A stretch of DNA of 64,000 bases from Plotosus lineatus (taxonomy: Eukaryota > Chordata > Actinopteri > Siluriformes > Plotosidae): assembly GCA_024760905.1 (NCBI GenBank), contig CM045733.1:41465001-41529000 (forward strand), read 5' to 3'. Below the pieces are notes generated by a model. It worked only from the letters and a program-made list of their open reading frames with translations. It did no database searches and had not been told where the DNA came from. How positions within the stretch are numbered: the stretch's first letter is position 1; every line of letters starts with the position of its first letter. Positions 22,448-37,395 of the stretch are shown here, in pieces. Both the position numbers and the translations under genes were made by a program.

Positions 22448-23623
22448 TCTTAGAGAGTGAGAGGATGCAAGAGGAATGGAGGAGAAGTGTGCTGGTGCCC
22501 ATTTTTAAGAACAAGGGAGATGTGCAAAGTTGTGGCAACTACAGGGGGATAAAGTTAATGAACCATACTATGAAGTTATGGGAAAGAATAGTGGAAGCTA
22601 GACTAAGGGCAGAAGTCAGCATTTGTGAACAACAGTTTGGTTTCATGCCAAGAAAGAGCACCACGGATGCAGTGTTTGGTTTGAGGATGTCAATAGAGAA
22701 GTACAGAGGGAGCTGCATTGTACCTTTGTGAGTCTGGAGAAAGCGTATGACAGGGTACCGAGAGAGGAACTGTGGTATTGCATCAGGACACCTGGAGTGG
22801 TATGTTAGCGTGGTGCAGGACATGTATGAGAGATGCAAGACAGTGGTGAGGTGTGCTGTCGACATGACAGAAGAGTTCAAGATGGAGGTGGGACTGCATC
22901 AAGGATCAGCTCTGAGCTCCTTCTTGTTTGCTATCGTAATGGACAGGCTGATAGGCGAGGTTAGACAAGAATCTCCATGGAGTATGATGTTTGCAGATGA
23001 CATTGTTCCCTGTTATGAGAGCAGAGAACAAGTGCAGGAAAATCTAGAGAGGTGGAGGTATGCCCTGGAAAAAACAAGAATGAAGGTTAGCCTTAGTAAG
23101 ACAGAATACATGTGTGTAAACAAGAAGGACCCAATAGGAACAGTGAGGTTACAGGGAGCAGAGATAAAGAAGGTGGAGGATTTTAAGTACTTAGGCTCAG
23201 CAGTCCAGACCAATGGAGAGTGTGGAAAAGAGGCAAAGAAGCATGTGCAGGCATGTTGAAATGGCTGGAGAAAAGTGTCTAGTGTAATGTGTGTTAGGAA
23301 GGCATCGGCAAGAATGAAAGGAAAATTATATAAGACGGTGTTGAAGCCAGTGATGTTGTATGGTTTAGAAACAGTGGCACTGAGGAAAAGACAGGAGGCA
23401 AAGCTGGAGGTAGCAGAGATGAAAATGTTGAGGTGATCTCTGGGAGTAACGAGGATGGACAGGATCAGGAATGAGTGCACCAGAGGGACAGTGCATGTAA
23501 GATGTTTCGGAGACAAAGTTAGAGAGGATATATTGAGATATTTTGGGCATATACAGAGAAGGGATAGTGAATATATTGGTAGTAGGATGCTGAGGTTGGA
23601 TCTACCAGGCAGAAGGCCTAGAG

Positions 23624-23655
23624 CAGGGGTCGGGAACCTTTTTGACTAAGAAAGC

Positions 23656-23688
<33 letters not shown>

Positions 23689-23722
23689 AATTTGAAATCT
23701 AATCCTCTGAGAGCCAAATATA
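23624..23722. mobile_element. hAT element end with poly-A run
   Basis: Begins CAGGGGTCGGGAACCTTTTT, a hAT terminal sequence, preceded by a possible 8-bp target copy GCCTAGAG. After a run of about 32 A it reads GAGAGCCAAATA and is cut by the Tc1 block at the TA of 23721-23722. The other end is missing. Confidence 0.65.
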
Positions 23723-24104
23723 CTAGTCCTGCTAAAAAAATTAGCATATTGTGATAAAGTTCATTATTTTCTGTAATGTACTGATAAAAATTAAACTTTC
23801 ATTATTTTAGATTCATTGCACCCAAACTGAAATATTTCAGGTCTTTTATTGTTTGAATACTGATGATTTTGGCATACAGCTCATGAAAACCAAAAATTCC
23901 TATCTCAAAAAATTAGCATATTTCATCCAACCAATAAAAAAAGTGTTTTTAATACAAAAAGGTCAACCTTCAAATAATTATGTTCAGTTATGCACTCAAT
24001 ACTTGGTCAGGAATCCTTTTGCAGAAATGACTGCTTCAATGCGGCGTGGTATGGAGGCAATCAGCCCGTGGCACTGCTGAGGTGTTACGGAGGTCCAAGA
24101 TGCT
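23723..24104 (-). mobile_element. Tc1 3' end, inverted
   Basis: Reverse complement of about 63280-63659 of the full-length Tc1: the long terminal arm, then the codons for the transposase C-terminus (ATKY type ending) read on the minus strand. It starts after TA and is fused at 24104/24105 to a plus-strand Tc1 5' part. Confidence 0.85.
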
Positions 24105-24819
24105 TTTGATGAAGTTCATTATTTTCTGTAATGTACTGATAAAAATTAAACTTTCATATATTTTAGATTCATTGCACACCAACTGAAATATTTCAGGTCT
24201 TTTATTGTTTTAATACTGATGATTTTGGCATACAGCTCATGAAAACCCAAAATTCCTATCTCAAAAAATTAGCATATCATGAAAAAGTACTCTAAACGAG
24301 CTATTAACCTAATCATCTGAATCAACAAATTAACTCTAAACACCTGCAAAAGATTCCTGAGGCTTTTAAAAACTTCCAGCCTGGTTCATTATTCAAAACT
24401 GCAATCATGGGTAAGACTGCAGACCTGACTGCTGTCCAGAAGGCCATCATTGACACCCTCAAGCAAGAGGGTAAGACACAGAAAGAAATCTCTGAGCGAA
24501 TAGGCTGTTCCCAGTGTTCCATCAAGGCAACTCAATGGGATGTCTGTGGGAAGGAAAAAGTGTGGCAGAAAACTCTGCACAACCAGAAGAAATGATGACC
24601 GGACCATGAGGAAGATTGTGGAGCAGGGCCGATTACAGACCTTGGGGAACCCGTGGAAGCAGTGGACTGGGCTACAGATGCTGCATTCCCCAGGTCAAGC
24701 CACTTTTGAACCAGAAACCGCGGCATACGCGCCTGACCTGGGCTACAGAGAAGCAGCACTGGAATGTTGCTCAGTGGTCCAAAGTACTTTTTTCGGATGA
24801 AAGCAAATTTTGCATGAGG
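24105..24819 (+). mobile_element. Tc1 5' part with transposase N-terminus remnant
   Basis: Starts within the terminal repeat, about 20 bp inside the expected end. It carries MGKTADLTAVQKAIIDTLKQ at 24407, the paired DNA-binding domain of the family, then broken frames up to the first catalytic Asp region FSDESKFC near 24795. It ends abruptly at 24819, where RTE sequence resumes. The remaining third of the transposase is lacking. Confidence 0.85.
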
Positions 24820-24890
24820 ATAGGGTGAGATGGAGGCAGATGATTCGCTGTGGAAGTTCCTGTAGGGAACAGCCAGGAAAAGATATTCCT

Positions 24891-27430
24891 CTAACAACAC
24901 CATTTATCGGAATTGAGAAAAGCTTTCACTTGTGTAACTGGCACAACTCTTCTTTTATACAACAATAACAAGAGACTAATACACCACCTCAACCCCAAAT
25001 CTGGAAACATGCAGTTATACCTTCAACATTATTTTTTTGTTTTGTTAAACACAATCACTGGTTTAAAAGGGTAAAATAAAACTGCAAACAAAAGACCGCC
25101 AATTTAAAAATTCGTTATCTGAATTCAGACAGATTGCATTTAATCTTGATTCGATACTATATTTTCAATTTATCTTTTCAACATAAAAATAAACGCTATT
25201 CACACTAAAGGACATCTACAAACGGCATAATAGTAGACATAGGTTACAGACAGCATTATTTTATTTTTGGTTTAGCTTACCTCAGTTAAAGTTTTCGAAT
25301 GTAGACAACGCATTCCATAAATATTTAGCAAACGTCAAGCACTTCGGCTGGTCCAGCTTTTTCTTCTGCAATGTTTTCTGGTGGTTGGAAAAGCAGCAAC
25401 TGCGCTCGTTACTGCCACTGAATGGACTGGAGTATTCAATCATTTTCTGAACCGCTTATACGAGTGTCGTGGGGAAGTTCGCGCCCATCTCAGCCAACAT
25501 AGGCCGAGGCCAGTGGACTGGAGTAGACGGCAACATTTGCTGAAATAGCGAGAAATTTGGAGCTCGCTTCGCGTTATCCAACTGGAATTGGCCAATTTTG
25601 AAATAAAACTTAAAAACCACACTGAAGTTAATCAGGGCACCTCTCTATACTGTATTAGGAGCCAATGTGGCCTGCTGAAAAATCAAACTTGGTCCAGCCA
25701 GATATCAGTCAAGACAGCAAATTGCTGGCAGGTGGGAAAAGATAAATTACCCCTACTTATGCAATGGCTCGGTGACATGAAGAGCAACGAAAGTTTGGCC
25801 ATCTCTCTGCATTTGCTTCTGGACTTATCTTGGTGGTTGTCGTAGTGTTATAATTAATAAGAGTTGTATTCTATTATTCACAAATTGGAAGTATCACTAT
25901 GTCTGTATTTTAGACTCCCCATTTTTGTGAGTGGACAAAAACAGTCATCATTGTTTATGTAGTCGTAAAATCTGTTAACTTATATTGGGGTCATAATGTG
26001 TTATGTTTAGGGCTAAAGGTTAAGTTCCTATTTTATGGGGCAGGATGTATATTTTCACTCACTCAGACACACATACACACACACTCGATTCAGAGTTTGT
26101 TAAACCTATGGCCATGATGCAAAATAATGTTTTTGTACTTATGATATACTTTTATTAAATGGCTAAATTGGGAACTGATCAAATCTGCTTGGCCTTTCAC
26201 ACATCAATGAACACAAGGAGTCAGTGAGACCTAGAGTGGATTGTTCCTTACAAAACCAACAGCCATCATGGAGGAAGCCATGGTACTGGACCTCTGGAAC
26301 AGGGAAATAGCGTTCATCAGACCTCCTTCTGATCCAGGTATAGGATTGCTGTGTCTAATTCAATTGCAACAAGACCAGTGGTTTGCTTCTTGTTTGAATA
26401 CTTGTTTGAAATCAGTAAGCAGTGTATTGTGAAGCACTTTTTTCTTTTTTCTTTTTTTTTAATACAATATCAGATTTCAGCATGAGTGTAACAGGATTCA
26501 GATAGGGGTTACTGAAGACTCAGTCAGGCAGTTCACTCTTAGAGTGCTCTCTTTCTAGTGATTGGTGTCCGTATACTGTATTGTCAAACATACAGAGACC
26601 ATATATAGATAACAGTGATTATGCACAGGTAAAGCTCATCATTCTACTGCTTGGTGCTGTTTGACTCCTCCACCTGCAGCGGATACGCAATCATGCATTT
26701 ACTGCTGCATTGTCTTCTTTGTCAAATCTCCCAGGAGTGAGCAAAGAACCTTTTGGCTCTATTAGGATAAGATGGTTAGATGTTACAGGGTTCAGAGACT
26801 TTGGATCATTGATTTAATCAACAATGCTAAGACATCTATTATCAATGGTCATAACTTCTTAAAACCATGTTTTCAAGGAGGCATCATCTAGGCTACTTTG
26901 ACTTTGAATGGGTGTGGCATTTTGAATGGTTAAAATCACATTTTTTAGAGCGAGTGTGAATTTTTGTGTTGGCCCTGCAATGGTCTGATGAGCTGTCTGG
27001 GATGTTCCAGAGTCGGCTGAGATGGGTACCAGCCTCTTCTAATTAGGATTAAGTGGCTTAGAAAATTAATATCATTTGTACCCAGACGCCACTGGCACAA
27101 CTTTCTGGAAAGAACTAAAGATAAATTCTGAGTGCTTCTCGGTCAGGTAGGTTTACAAAACCTTTGTGTCACAGTGCTTCTTTAAACTTTTTTCCTTTTT
27201 CCTCTGGATCTGATGAAGAACCTGTGATAGACACATTGATTGATGGGCACATCTTCTGACAAATATTTTTAAATTTCTATGTGAATAACAACAACAACAA
27301 CAAAAAAAAAAAATAATCAAATGGATACTAATCTAGACACAATACAGGATGTAAAAGGGCCATGGGTTCTTTGGCTCAGTTATATGCTGTTCTTCTACAG
27401 TTTGTAAAAGTTTCCTGCATTATATCCAGC
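24891..27430. other. no gene recognised; short SINE-like tails
   Basis: Two short stretches (about 25435-25515 on the minus strand and 26965-27065 on the plus strand) resemble the 3' half of fish SINEs or LINE tails: GAGCTGTCTGGGATGTTCC, GGCTGAGATGGG, and an end in a CAGAAAAT-type tail. The rest is AT-rich with no supported frame. Confidence 0.4.
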
Positions 27431-27436
27431 TGTATA

Positions 27437-28905
27437 TCAATACAATTCTCTCTCATTTTCCTCATTCATCAGCTCTTCAAAGTACTCTTTCCATTTTCCA
27501 TATTTATTTCTCTGCTTGCCAACCTGTATAAATAACCCCTCCTGACTGTCAAACCTAGCATACACATCATATTGTATGCTTTGTCTCCCTGTACTCCTGT
27601 TTACTCTCTTCGGTCCTCTCACTGTCCTACTTCTTCTTACCTAATCTTTTCCTTTGTACACACTCCTGGACTTCCTCATCCCACCACCAAGTCTCCTTAT
27701 CTACTGTCCTTCCAAATGACACACCAAGTACTCTTCTATCTGTCTCCCTGATCACATTAGCTGTAGTTGTCCAGTCATCCGGAAGCACTTCCTGACCACC
27801 CAAAATCTGTTTCAACTCCTCCTTGATCACAACGTGACACTCTTGCTTTTTCAGCTTCCACCACTTTGTCTTCTGCTCTGCCTTTGCTTTCTTTCACCTC
27901 CCTCATCATCAGCGTCATCCTGTACATCACCTTCCTCATCATCAGCGTCATCCTGCACACCACCGTCCTCCTGCACACCACTGTCCCATGCTGTTTGGCA
28001 ACACTCCCACCCACTACTACTTTGCAGTCACTGACTTCCTTCAAATTACATCGCCTACACAAGATGTAGTCTACCTGTGTGCTCCTACCTCCGCTTTTAT
28101 AAGTCACCCTATGCTCCTCTCTCTTCGGGAAGAAAGTATTCACCGTAGCCATTTCCATCCTTTTTGCAAAATCTATCAATATCTGTCCTTCTGTATTCCT
28201 GTCACATCACTTCCTCGTCCCCTCTGTTGCCTGCACCAACATGTCCATTGAAGTCTGCACCAATGACCACCCTTTCACCTCTGGGGGTACTCTGCATCAC
28301 TTCATCTAACTCACTCCAGAATCTCTCCTTCTCTTCTAGCTTACATCCTGCCTGTAGGGCATAAGCACTCACAACAATGAACATCATATTTTTAATTTCC
28401 AACTTTAGACTCATCACTCTATCTGACATTATTTAAACTTCTCGGACATTCCTGTCAAACCCCTCCTTCAAAATTACTCATACTCCATTTCTTTTTCCAT
28501 CCACACCATGATAAAACAGTTTAAACCCTGCTCCTAAGCTTGTAGCCTTGCTACGTTTCCACCTGGTCTCCTGAACACACAGTATGTTCTTCCTCCTCTG
28601 CATCATGTCAACCAGCTCTCTACTTTTTCCTGTCATAGTTCCAACATTCGAAGTCATTACTCTCAGTCCTAGATTCATGCCTTCCTCTTCTCTCTCTGCC
28701 CATGGATAGGCCTCCCACCTCTCCTTATTTGACCTGTCCTTCTTGGAACAACAGTAGTCCAATTTCCACCAGCACCCTGTTGGTTCACAGCACTGATGGG
28801 GGTTGTTGTTAACCCGGGCCTCGACTGATCCGGTACGGGATTCGTATTTTTGACTCGCAAGTTATATGTGGCATTGGTTTTACCCAGGATGCCCTTCCTG
28901 ACGTG
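27437..28905 (-). mobile_element. RTE LINE fragment (5' half, minus strand)
   Basis: Read leftwards from 28905: the 5' leader with a CAGGAAGGGCATCCTGGG-type motif, endonuclease pieces from about 28640 (NVGTMTGKSRELVDMMQRRK), IGADFNGHVGAGNRGDEE near 28230, RRCNLKEVSDCKVVVG near 28060, and the linker EELMNEENERE at 27440. The RT part is missing. Frames are broken by stops. Confidence 0.82.
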
Positions 28906-28916
28906 ACCCTCTGCAT

Positions 28917-29500
28917 TTATCCAGGCTTGGGACCGTCATGAGAGTGAACACTGGCTTTTGACCCCCTCACGGCTGCATTCAGGTCTTCCTTCACTACATC
29001 TATAAATCTTCTCTTTGGTCTTCCTCTAGGTCTTCGGCCAGGTAGTTCCAACCTCAGTATCCTATTACCAATGTATTCACTATTCCTCCTCTGTACATGT
29101 CCAAACCATCTCAATTCTTTTGTCTCAAAAACATCTTACATGCACTGTCCTTCTGATGGACTCATTCCTGACAAACCCCTCCTTCAAGATGACTCCTGCT
29201 CCATGTCTCTTCCCACCCACACCATGATAAAACAGCTTAAACCCTGCTCCTAAGCTTCTAGCTTTGCTACCTTTCCACCAGGTCTCCTGAACACGAAGTA
29301 TGTCCACCTTCCTCCTCTGCATCATGTCAGCCAGCTCTCTATCTTTTCCTTGCATAGTTCCAACATTCAAAGTCCCTACTCTCAATCATAGACTCATGCC
29401 TTTCCTCTTCTCTCTCTGTCTACGGACACGCCTCTCCTTCTTCAACCAACAACAGTCCAATTTCCACCAGCACCCTGTTGGTTAACAGCACTGAAGGATT
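28917..29500 (-). mobile_element. internally deleted RTE derivative
   Basis: On the minus strand the endonuclease start (29385 down to about 29165, VGTLNVGTMQGKDRELADMM) is joined directly to the RTE 3' region (RRTVHVRCF, then RWFGHVQRRNSEYIGNR and RPRGRPKRRFIDVV). All of the RT domain is gone. Confidence 0.7.
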
Positions 29501-30028
29501 CCAGAAAAGACAGGAGCATAAGGTGACTTATAAAAACAGAGATAGGAGCACACAGGTAGACTACATCTTGTGTTGGCGATGTAATTTGAAGGAAGTCAGG
29601 CACTGCAAAGTAGTAGTGGCTGAGAGTGTTGCCAAACAGCATAGGATGGTTGTGTGGCATAGCTGGAGGTAGCAGAGATGAAACTGTTGAGGTTCTCTCT
29701 GTGAGTAACGAGGATGGATAGGATCAGGAATGAGTACGTCAGAGGGACAGCACATGTAAGACGTTTTGGAGACAAAGTCAGAGAGGCTAGATTGAGATGG
29801 TTTGGACATGTACAGAGGAGGGATAGTGAGTATATTGGTAGTAGGATGCTGAGGTTGAAACTACCAGGCAGAAGGCCTAGCTGAGGACCAAAGAGAAGAT
29901 TTATGGATGTGGTGAAGGAGGACACGAAGGTAGTTGGTGGAAGAGAAGAAGATGCAGAGGATAGGGTGAGATGGAGGCAGGTGGTTTGCTGTGGCGACCC
30001 CTGATGGGAACAGCCGAAAGGAAAAGAT
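29500..30028 (+). mobile_element. internally deleted RTE derivative, opposite orientation
   Basis: Plus-strand copy with endonuclease sequence QEHKVTYKNRDRSTQVDYIL at 29505 joined to the 3' region from about 29660, ending GTGGCGACCCCTGATGGGAA and AGCCGAAAGGAAAAGA at 30028. Lies head-to-head with the preceding derivative. The RT domain is deleted. Confidence 0.75.
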
Positions 30029-30029
30029 C

Positions 30030-30172
30030 AATCTGATGGTCCATTTCCCCTCAGCTGTAATGGCCTGGTGAGCTGTCCATGGTGTATTCTGCCCTCACGG
30101 GGAGTTGGCTGGGAGGGGCGCCAGACCCTCCCGACGCTAATTAAGATTAAGCGATTACAGAAAATGAACTGA
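30030..30172 (+). mobile_element. SINE or LINE tail fragment
   Basis: GGTGAGCTGTCCATGGTGTA, GTTGGCTGGGAGGGGCGCCA and the final GATTACAGAAAATGAACTG form a tail common in fish SINEs. Family assignment is from memory. Confidence 0.45.
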
Positions 30173-31067
30173 ACTGAACGTTTCCCCTGAGACCAGATAT
30201 GGGTAGCAATTGTTAAAGAAATACTGTATACCTTAAGAGAAGTAATGTTAAAGTAGAGTTGCAACAACATGTAAACCATAAAATCATAAATCATGGCCCT
30301 CTGGAGATAACGCCTCTGATTACAGCAGGAATACTGGCTATTGGCCAGATATCTCTGGGCTAGTACATTAGTATGCATGAATCTCAGGCTCAAATTGACT
30401 GTTGCCGAGGACCTGAATCGGAGCAGCAATTTGACCAATATCCGAACAACATTAATTATTGACTAGTCAAAAAACTAGTCAAGTGCCAGGAAAAGCCTCA
30501 AGTCTCATCAAGCCTTTAATCTTTGAGTTTGACTCTGCTACTTTCAAGATCCAAAGACAAGAGATCTTCTCTCAGCCTGCATCACTCACAGATCAATCAG
30601 CAAAAATCATTGCCAACACTACAGACAGATGTTTTACTTATCCTGAATAATCTGGTTTGACCTCTGTTTTCTAAATAATCACTGTGTTGCACTCATACTT
30701 TTAAGGTTAATTCACAAGTTTCTAATATGAATATTCCCTGGTATTATCTATAATCAGGTCATAGAATTAACATGTCTCAGACTGTTCACTTCATCTGTTT
30801 AAGTGTTGTTTCTTTTATTATATGTTGCTTGTGTGTAAAATGAATGTTTGTTCTGTTATGAAATCAGCATGTCTCTCTGACTGTTCTGCTCACAGATCAA
30901 AGTCAATTCCTTGGTATAATCTTTGCTACATAAATTGGCCAAACTATACAAACTCCCTTCTAACAAGGTGGGGTCATCTTGTTAACCGAGAATTAACAAG
31001 GTCTATCTGCCATTTAATTGAAATAGCAGATAGATCTTGTTAATTCTTGGTTGACAATCTTCTAAAG
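30173..31067. other. no feature recognised
   Basis: AT-rich sequence with a short inverted stretch around 30965-31050 (TTGTTAACCGAGAATTAACA against TGTTAATTCTTGGTTGACAA) just before the hAT element. No supported gene. Confidence 0.4.
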
Positions 31068-32400
31068 CAGAGGTCCCCAACCCCCGGGCCGCAGACCAGT
31101 ACCAGTCTGTGGATCAATTGGTAGCGGGCTGCACAAGAAATAATTAATTATTTATGGTTTATGTATTATCTCAGTCTGAATGGTCTTTTATTTTTTAAAC
31201 GTCTTTAATTTTGAAAAATTACTTGGTTCCATCTTTCTTATTTGAGCGATAAAATGTAACCCACAAATTAGCAAAATGAGTAGCGAACAGAAGTCTTTAA
31301 AAAGTTTCTTTGCAAAGGGAAAAAGGCCCAATGCAGAGACAAAAGAGCCTACGACTTCCAAGAAAAAGAAAGGTTTTAACAGGCAATACCAGGAGTCCTA
31401 CTTGAAGTATGGATTTATCGCGACAGATGATTCCCACTCTTGCTCTGCATAATATGTGGCAACCCGCTTTCTAATGAGGCAATGGAGCCTTCAAAACTGT
31501 TTTGCCACTTGGAGACCCAAGCATCCTGGATTAAAAGATAACCCCCCCAAGAATATTTTGAAAGAAAAAAAAAACAAGAACATGCACAACAGAAGAAATT
31601 AATGAGGGCCACCATATCAATAAATGCGAATGCACTGTGAGAGCATCATACTTGGTGGCTGACTCTATTGCTAAGGCTAAAAAGCCATTCACTATTAGTG
31701 AAGAATCGATCTTTCCCGCCAATAAAGGCATTTGCTGTGAACTTCTAGGAGAGGCTACCGTTAAAAAAATAGCACAGGTGTCTCTGTCGGCTTGCACCAT
31801 GACTTGGCACATTGAGAAACTAGCCTAAGACATTGAGACACAATTGTTGGAAAGGATTAATACATTATTGTGGTACACACTCCAGGTTGTTGAATCTACA
31901 GATGTTGACAACAGGGAAATACTACTTGTTTATATCTTTATCAGGAGGATGTGTATGAGGATGTTATGGGCACTATCATTGCCAACCAACACCACAGCCT
32001 CAGAACCGTTCAAGTCATTGGATGGTTATATATCCAGTAAAATAAAATGGTCCTTTTGTGTCGGCATATGCACAGACAGCTGCTGCCATGACTAGACGGC
32101 TGTCTGGTTTAACTGCTCAGATTAATGAGGTTGCACCTGAGTGTGAATCTTTGCACTGTATTATTCACAGGGAAATGCTGGCAAGCCGAAAAATGACACT
32201 GGAATTTAACAGCATATTGAACGATGTCGTTAAAGTTATTAACCACATAAACCATTCACCCTTAATACGTGCCTGTTTGAATAGCTTTGTGAGTAGATGG
32301 ATGCGGAGCACACATGCCTTCTCTTGTACACAGAAATAACATGGTTAACCCGAAGGAAATCGCTGGTCAGAGTGTTTGAATTATGAGAGCACTGTAAAGA
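31068..32400 (+). mobile_element. decayed hAT element with ZBED-type transposase
   Basis: Starts CAGAGGTCCCCAACCCCCGG, a known hAT terminus. From 31276 the plus strand reads MSSEQKSLKSFFAKGKRP, then [17 protein letters not shown], the start of the ZBED5/FAM200-type hAT transposase, followed in broken frames by ADSIAKAKKPFTISEE, and LTAQINEVAPECESLHCIIH near 32110. Several stops, including one in the BED-like region at 31449. The right end is not recognisable, and 32400 is approximate. Confidence 0.8.
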
Positions 32401-34950
32401 TTTCTCTTAGAAATTAAGTCACCGCTGGTAGCACATTTCAGTGAAGAGGAATGGCGTTGCAAAACTGGCTTACTTGCACGACATATTCAGCCTGCTCAAT
32501 AAACTCAATCTATCACTTCAAGAGAATATGACAAGTGTCTTTAAGTTGGCAGATATAATAACTGCACTTAAAGCCAAACTGGATCTGTGAGGATGGAACG
32601 TGAACAGATGTATTATAATGTTCTAGATAATTAGGAGCCTTAGATGCTCAAACAGCTTACACTTCTTCATTACTATTTGGGATTGATGAGGGTTGGTCTT
32701 TGATCCCCTTGTTGAATGCTGGTGTGTTTTGCTTGTTAAGAATGTTCTTTTGGCTAGTGAGCACCTATACCTTAAATACTTGAATTCTTTTTAAAGTGTA
32801 AATACTACCGAAGTCCCAGCTTAGATTATTCTCAACCTATCTGAGGTTGACCAGTATAGTGTTAGACATGATTTATAGATGCAAAACCTATAGATATCAA
32901 TCGGAGCTTGAGAAATTCAAACTTTTTTTGGCTACTGTGGTTACATGTTTTCATTGCAGCCAAGCAGGGTTCACATTTGAGAGTTGATTGAAAGCAAAAC
33001 ATCATTCAGAAAATCCAGTCCTTTACATTCAGGATTCAGTTTCACCACCTGCGGTGACCTCTAGTGGGGTTAGTGCTGCAGGAGTTTTACCTGAACAATA
33101 AAGCAATACTTAAACTTTGCAGTAGTGGTAGCTAGTTTTCTAAGTGCTTGGTAAGAGGTCATTGCAAAACTGTAGACTCGTCAACAGGGATAAGGTCCTG
33201 AGTGTTGATGCACTGTCTGTCAAGTAGACCACTGCTGTATTGCATGTTTCCATTTTTTTTGCAGTGTCTTCCTTTCCAAGACCCCAAAACAGATGTGATT
33301 ATTATGAGCAAAAGTTATATACTTCATAGAATTACATGCTATACAGGATGTTTTTGTATGAACTTTCTGTTTAACTCCAATTGCACAAAACACTCCCGTA
33401 TCTTGTGATTGGCCATTCCAAATGGTTATAAGGAAAATCTTTTAATGTTGGAAACAGTCAATACGTACAGCCTTGTAAAACTACAAACACTCAAAGCATT
33501 AGAGAGTAATTTGAAGTGATCCTCGGCCATCTTATTGGCTTGTCCCTAAAGGCTTTCTGTACAATAAATGGATTTTCATACACATGAAGGACATCTTCCT
33601 ATACATGAGATGTAAGGAGTTACCTGTCAGTTCTAGGACAGACAAATAGTTTGTGTTTAATGAGCCAGAAATTGACTGTACCAGACTGACTACTGAGTTC
33701 TGGACTCAGTCTTTGAACAAACAGAGCTTGTTATGTGAATAAAGTCCTCATCACTTTGCAGATCATGTTTAAAACTATTGTATGCCCTCACACGGGCTGC
33801 TGCTATTTAATCCTGTTCTCCATCCTTAATAGCTCTGTCGCCTTTTGAGTTTTTCAAAGAATTTAGTGTTCATTGCAAATGACTGTTATTAAGTCTTGCT
33901 TTCTGAGCATGGATTTTCTACATCCCTCTCACATGTTGACGTTTTGCTACAACCTCTGCTTCTGTGCTTTCCCACTTGACGAAAGATTTGGCCCTCCAGT
34001 GTCATTTTCATCCCCGCCAAGTTCAACATTCTACATTCTAAACCTCATCAAATGTTTGTGGTCATTTATTCACGAGGTTACATATCCCTGCTGTCAGTGA
34101 GACACATGCATCCATTGTCCTGTAGATATTTGGAGTGTTAGTATGGTTGTGCTGAAGGGGCTCAATGTTGGCTTTACCACATCAGGTTGGGTTAAGAGAC
34201 CAGTCATGTTGGGTTTCATAAATGGTAATCTTGTTAAAAAAATGTTTTCAGTCATGTTCTATTATGTCAACTAGCTGTTTCCAGAAGTCATATAAACATA
34301 TTAATGGCTTTCTCTTTCTTTCTTAGCATCCTGGTCATGCATCTCCTGGCCTGAGTTGTCAGTGTAGCTTGATAATACTTGATGATAATACTTGATGATG
34401 TGATGCAGAGTTTGACAGGAGCTTGAATGTTTCTATTTATTGTCTTAACAACCATGAGCACAGTGCAGATGACAAAAATGGACAACACTTCTTCAATCTC
34501 ACAAATACAAATTAAATTAATAATGAGCTCTAACAGAAGAATGTAATTGCAAAGATCAGTAGGCATAATGATACATTCAATATACAATGTATGCTGCTGC
34601 CAAGCCACTTACCTTGCTTTGCATTCCAAAGATGCAATTTAAATATTACCAGGAATTCACCTTGTAATAATTGAGCCCAAAATATTTTGTGAACCAAAGT
34701 TTCAGAAGAAACTAAAACATTTTATGGTCGGAAGGCTAAAAATACACAAGGAAAATTAACACTAAACAACCTTGGTATGATTTCAGTGAGCTCATCAAGA
34801 ATGTTCTGGACAATTCCAAGTATACATAATCAGAATCTGGCAGTCACACTCTGGAACACCACCATAAATACTATAATCCAGAACTGAAATTATGTCAGTG
34901 GTCATTTACAGAAGAGTGACTTTTGAATGGAACTACCTTCATATATCACC
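32401..34950. other. no gene recognised
   Basis: AT-rich sequence downstream of gene B. Residual hAT similarity may extend to about 32600. No frame here has a recognisable domain and no terminal repeats were found. Confidence 0.4.
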
Positions 34951-34951
34951 A

Positions 34952-35011
<60 letters not shown>
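34951..35011. repeat. (TA)n microsatellite
   Basis: About 30 TA units within a duplicated phrase: TCATATATCACCAG precedes it and recurs after it. Confidence 0.93.
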
Positions 35012-35013
<2 letters not shown>

Positions 35014-35111
35014 AGACCCTCATATATCACCAGGGACAAATACATGTGATGACTGAAATGTTGAATGTTTCCACCCTATTTACACTGGTCGGGAGTTTAC
35101 TGACAATGTAA

Positions 35112-37083
<1,972 letters not shown>

Positions 37084-37395
37084 TTAAGACACAGGGAAAA
37101 AATATCATGAAGAACAGCAAATTACTTGCAACAGTGTACTGTTTATTTTTAGAGAAGTGAAAAGTTAAATAGAGCCAAGGTAACTTGGAGTGTCTTTGAC
37201 TGCCGAGTCTGAAATCTCTCATTCTTCCACTAACTTCTGCTTATAGAAAATTAAATGCAAAGGACTCTTATGGTGAATACTTTCGTAAGCTATGCTTCAG
37301 CACTGTTATTTGTGCAATGCTTATGCACAATTAAAACAGGAAGTGTTTATGTCTTTAAATTAATTTGTCTCACTACATTACTTCAGCAGTGAGGT

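Larger units (their letters stand above)
19577..24890 (+). mobile_element. RTE LINE, plus strand, split by nested transposons
   Basis: One RTE insertion in three pieces: 19577-21219, 22448-23623 and 24820-24890. The 5' part resembles that of 37396-37761. Endonuclease remnants follow from 19880 (VDIPCVQETKWKGSKARSLG), then RT parts: QQFGFMPRKSTTDAVF near 22630, FADDIVPCYESREQVQ near 22990, and DGGR-type 3' sequence near 24830. Frames are broken by many stops and by a tandem duplication near 20700-20890. The hAT at 21220 and the hAT/Tc1 block at 23624-24819 inserted later. Confidence 0.85.

Noticed and set aside
26255..26335. Exon-like stretch reading MEEAMVLDLWNREIAFIRPP between AG and GT
   Set aside because: Splice-like ends occur by chance, no domain is recognisable, and no neighbouring exon in phase was found.
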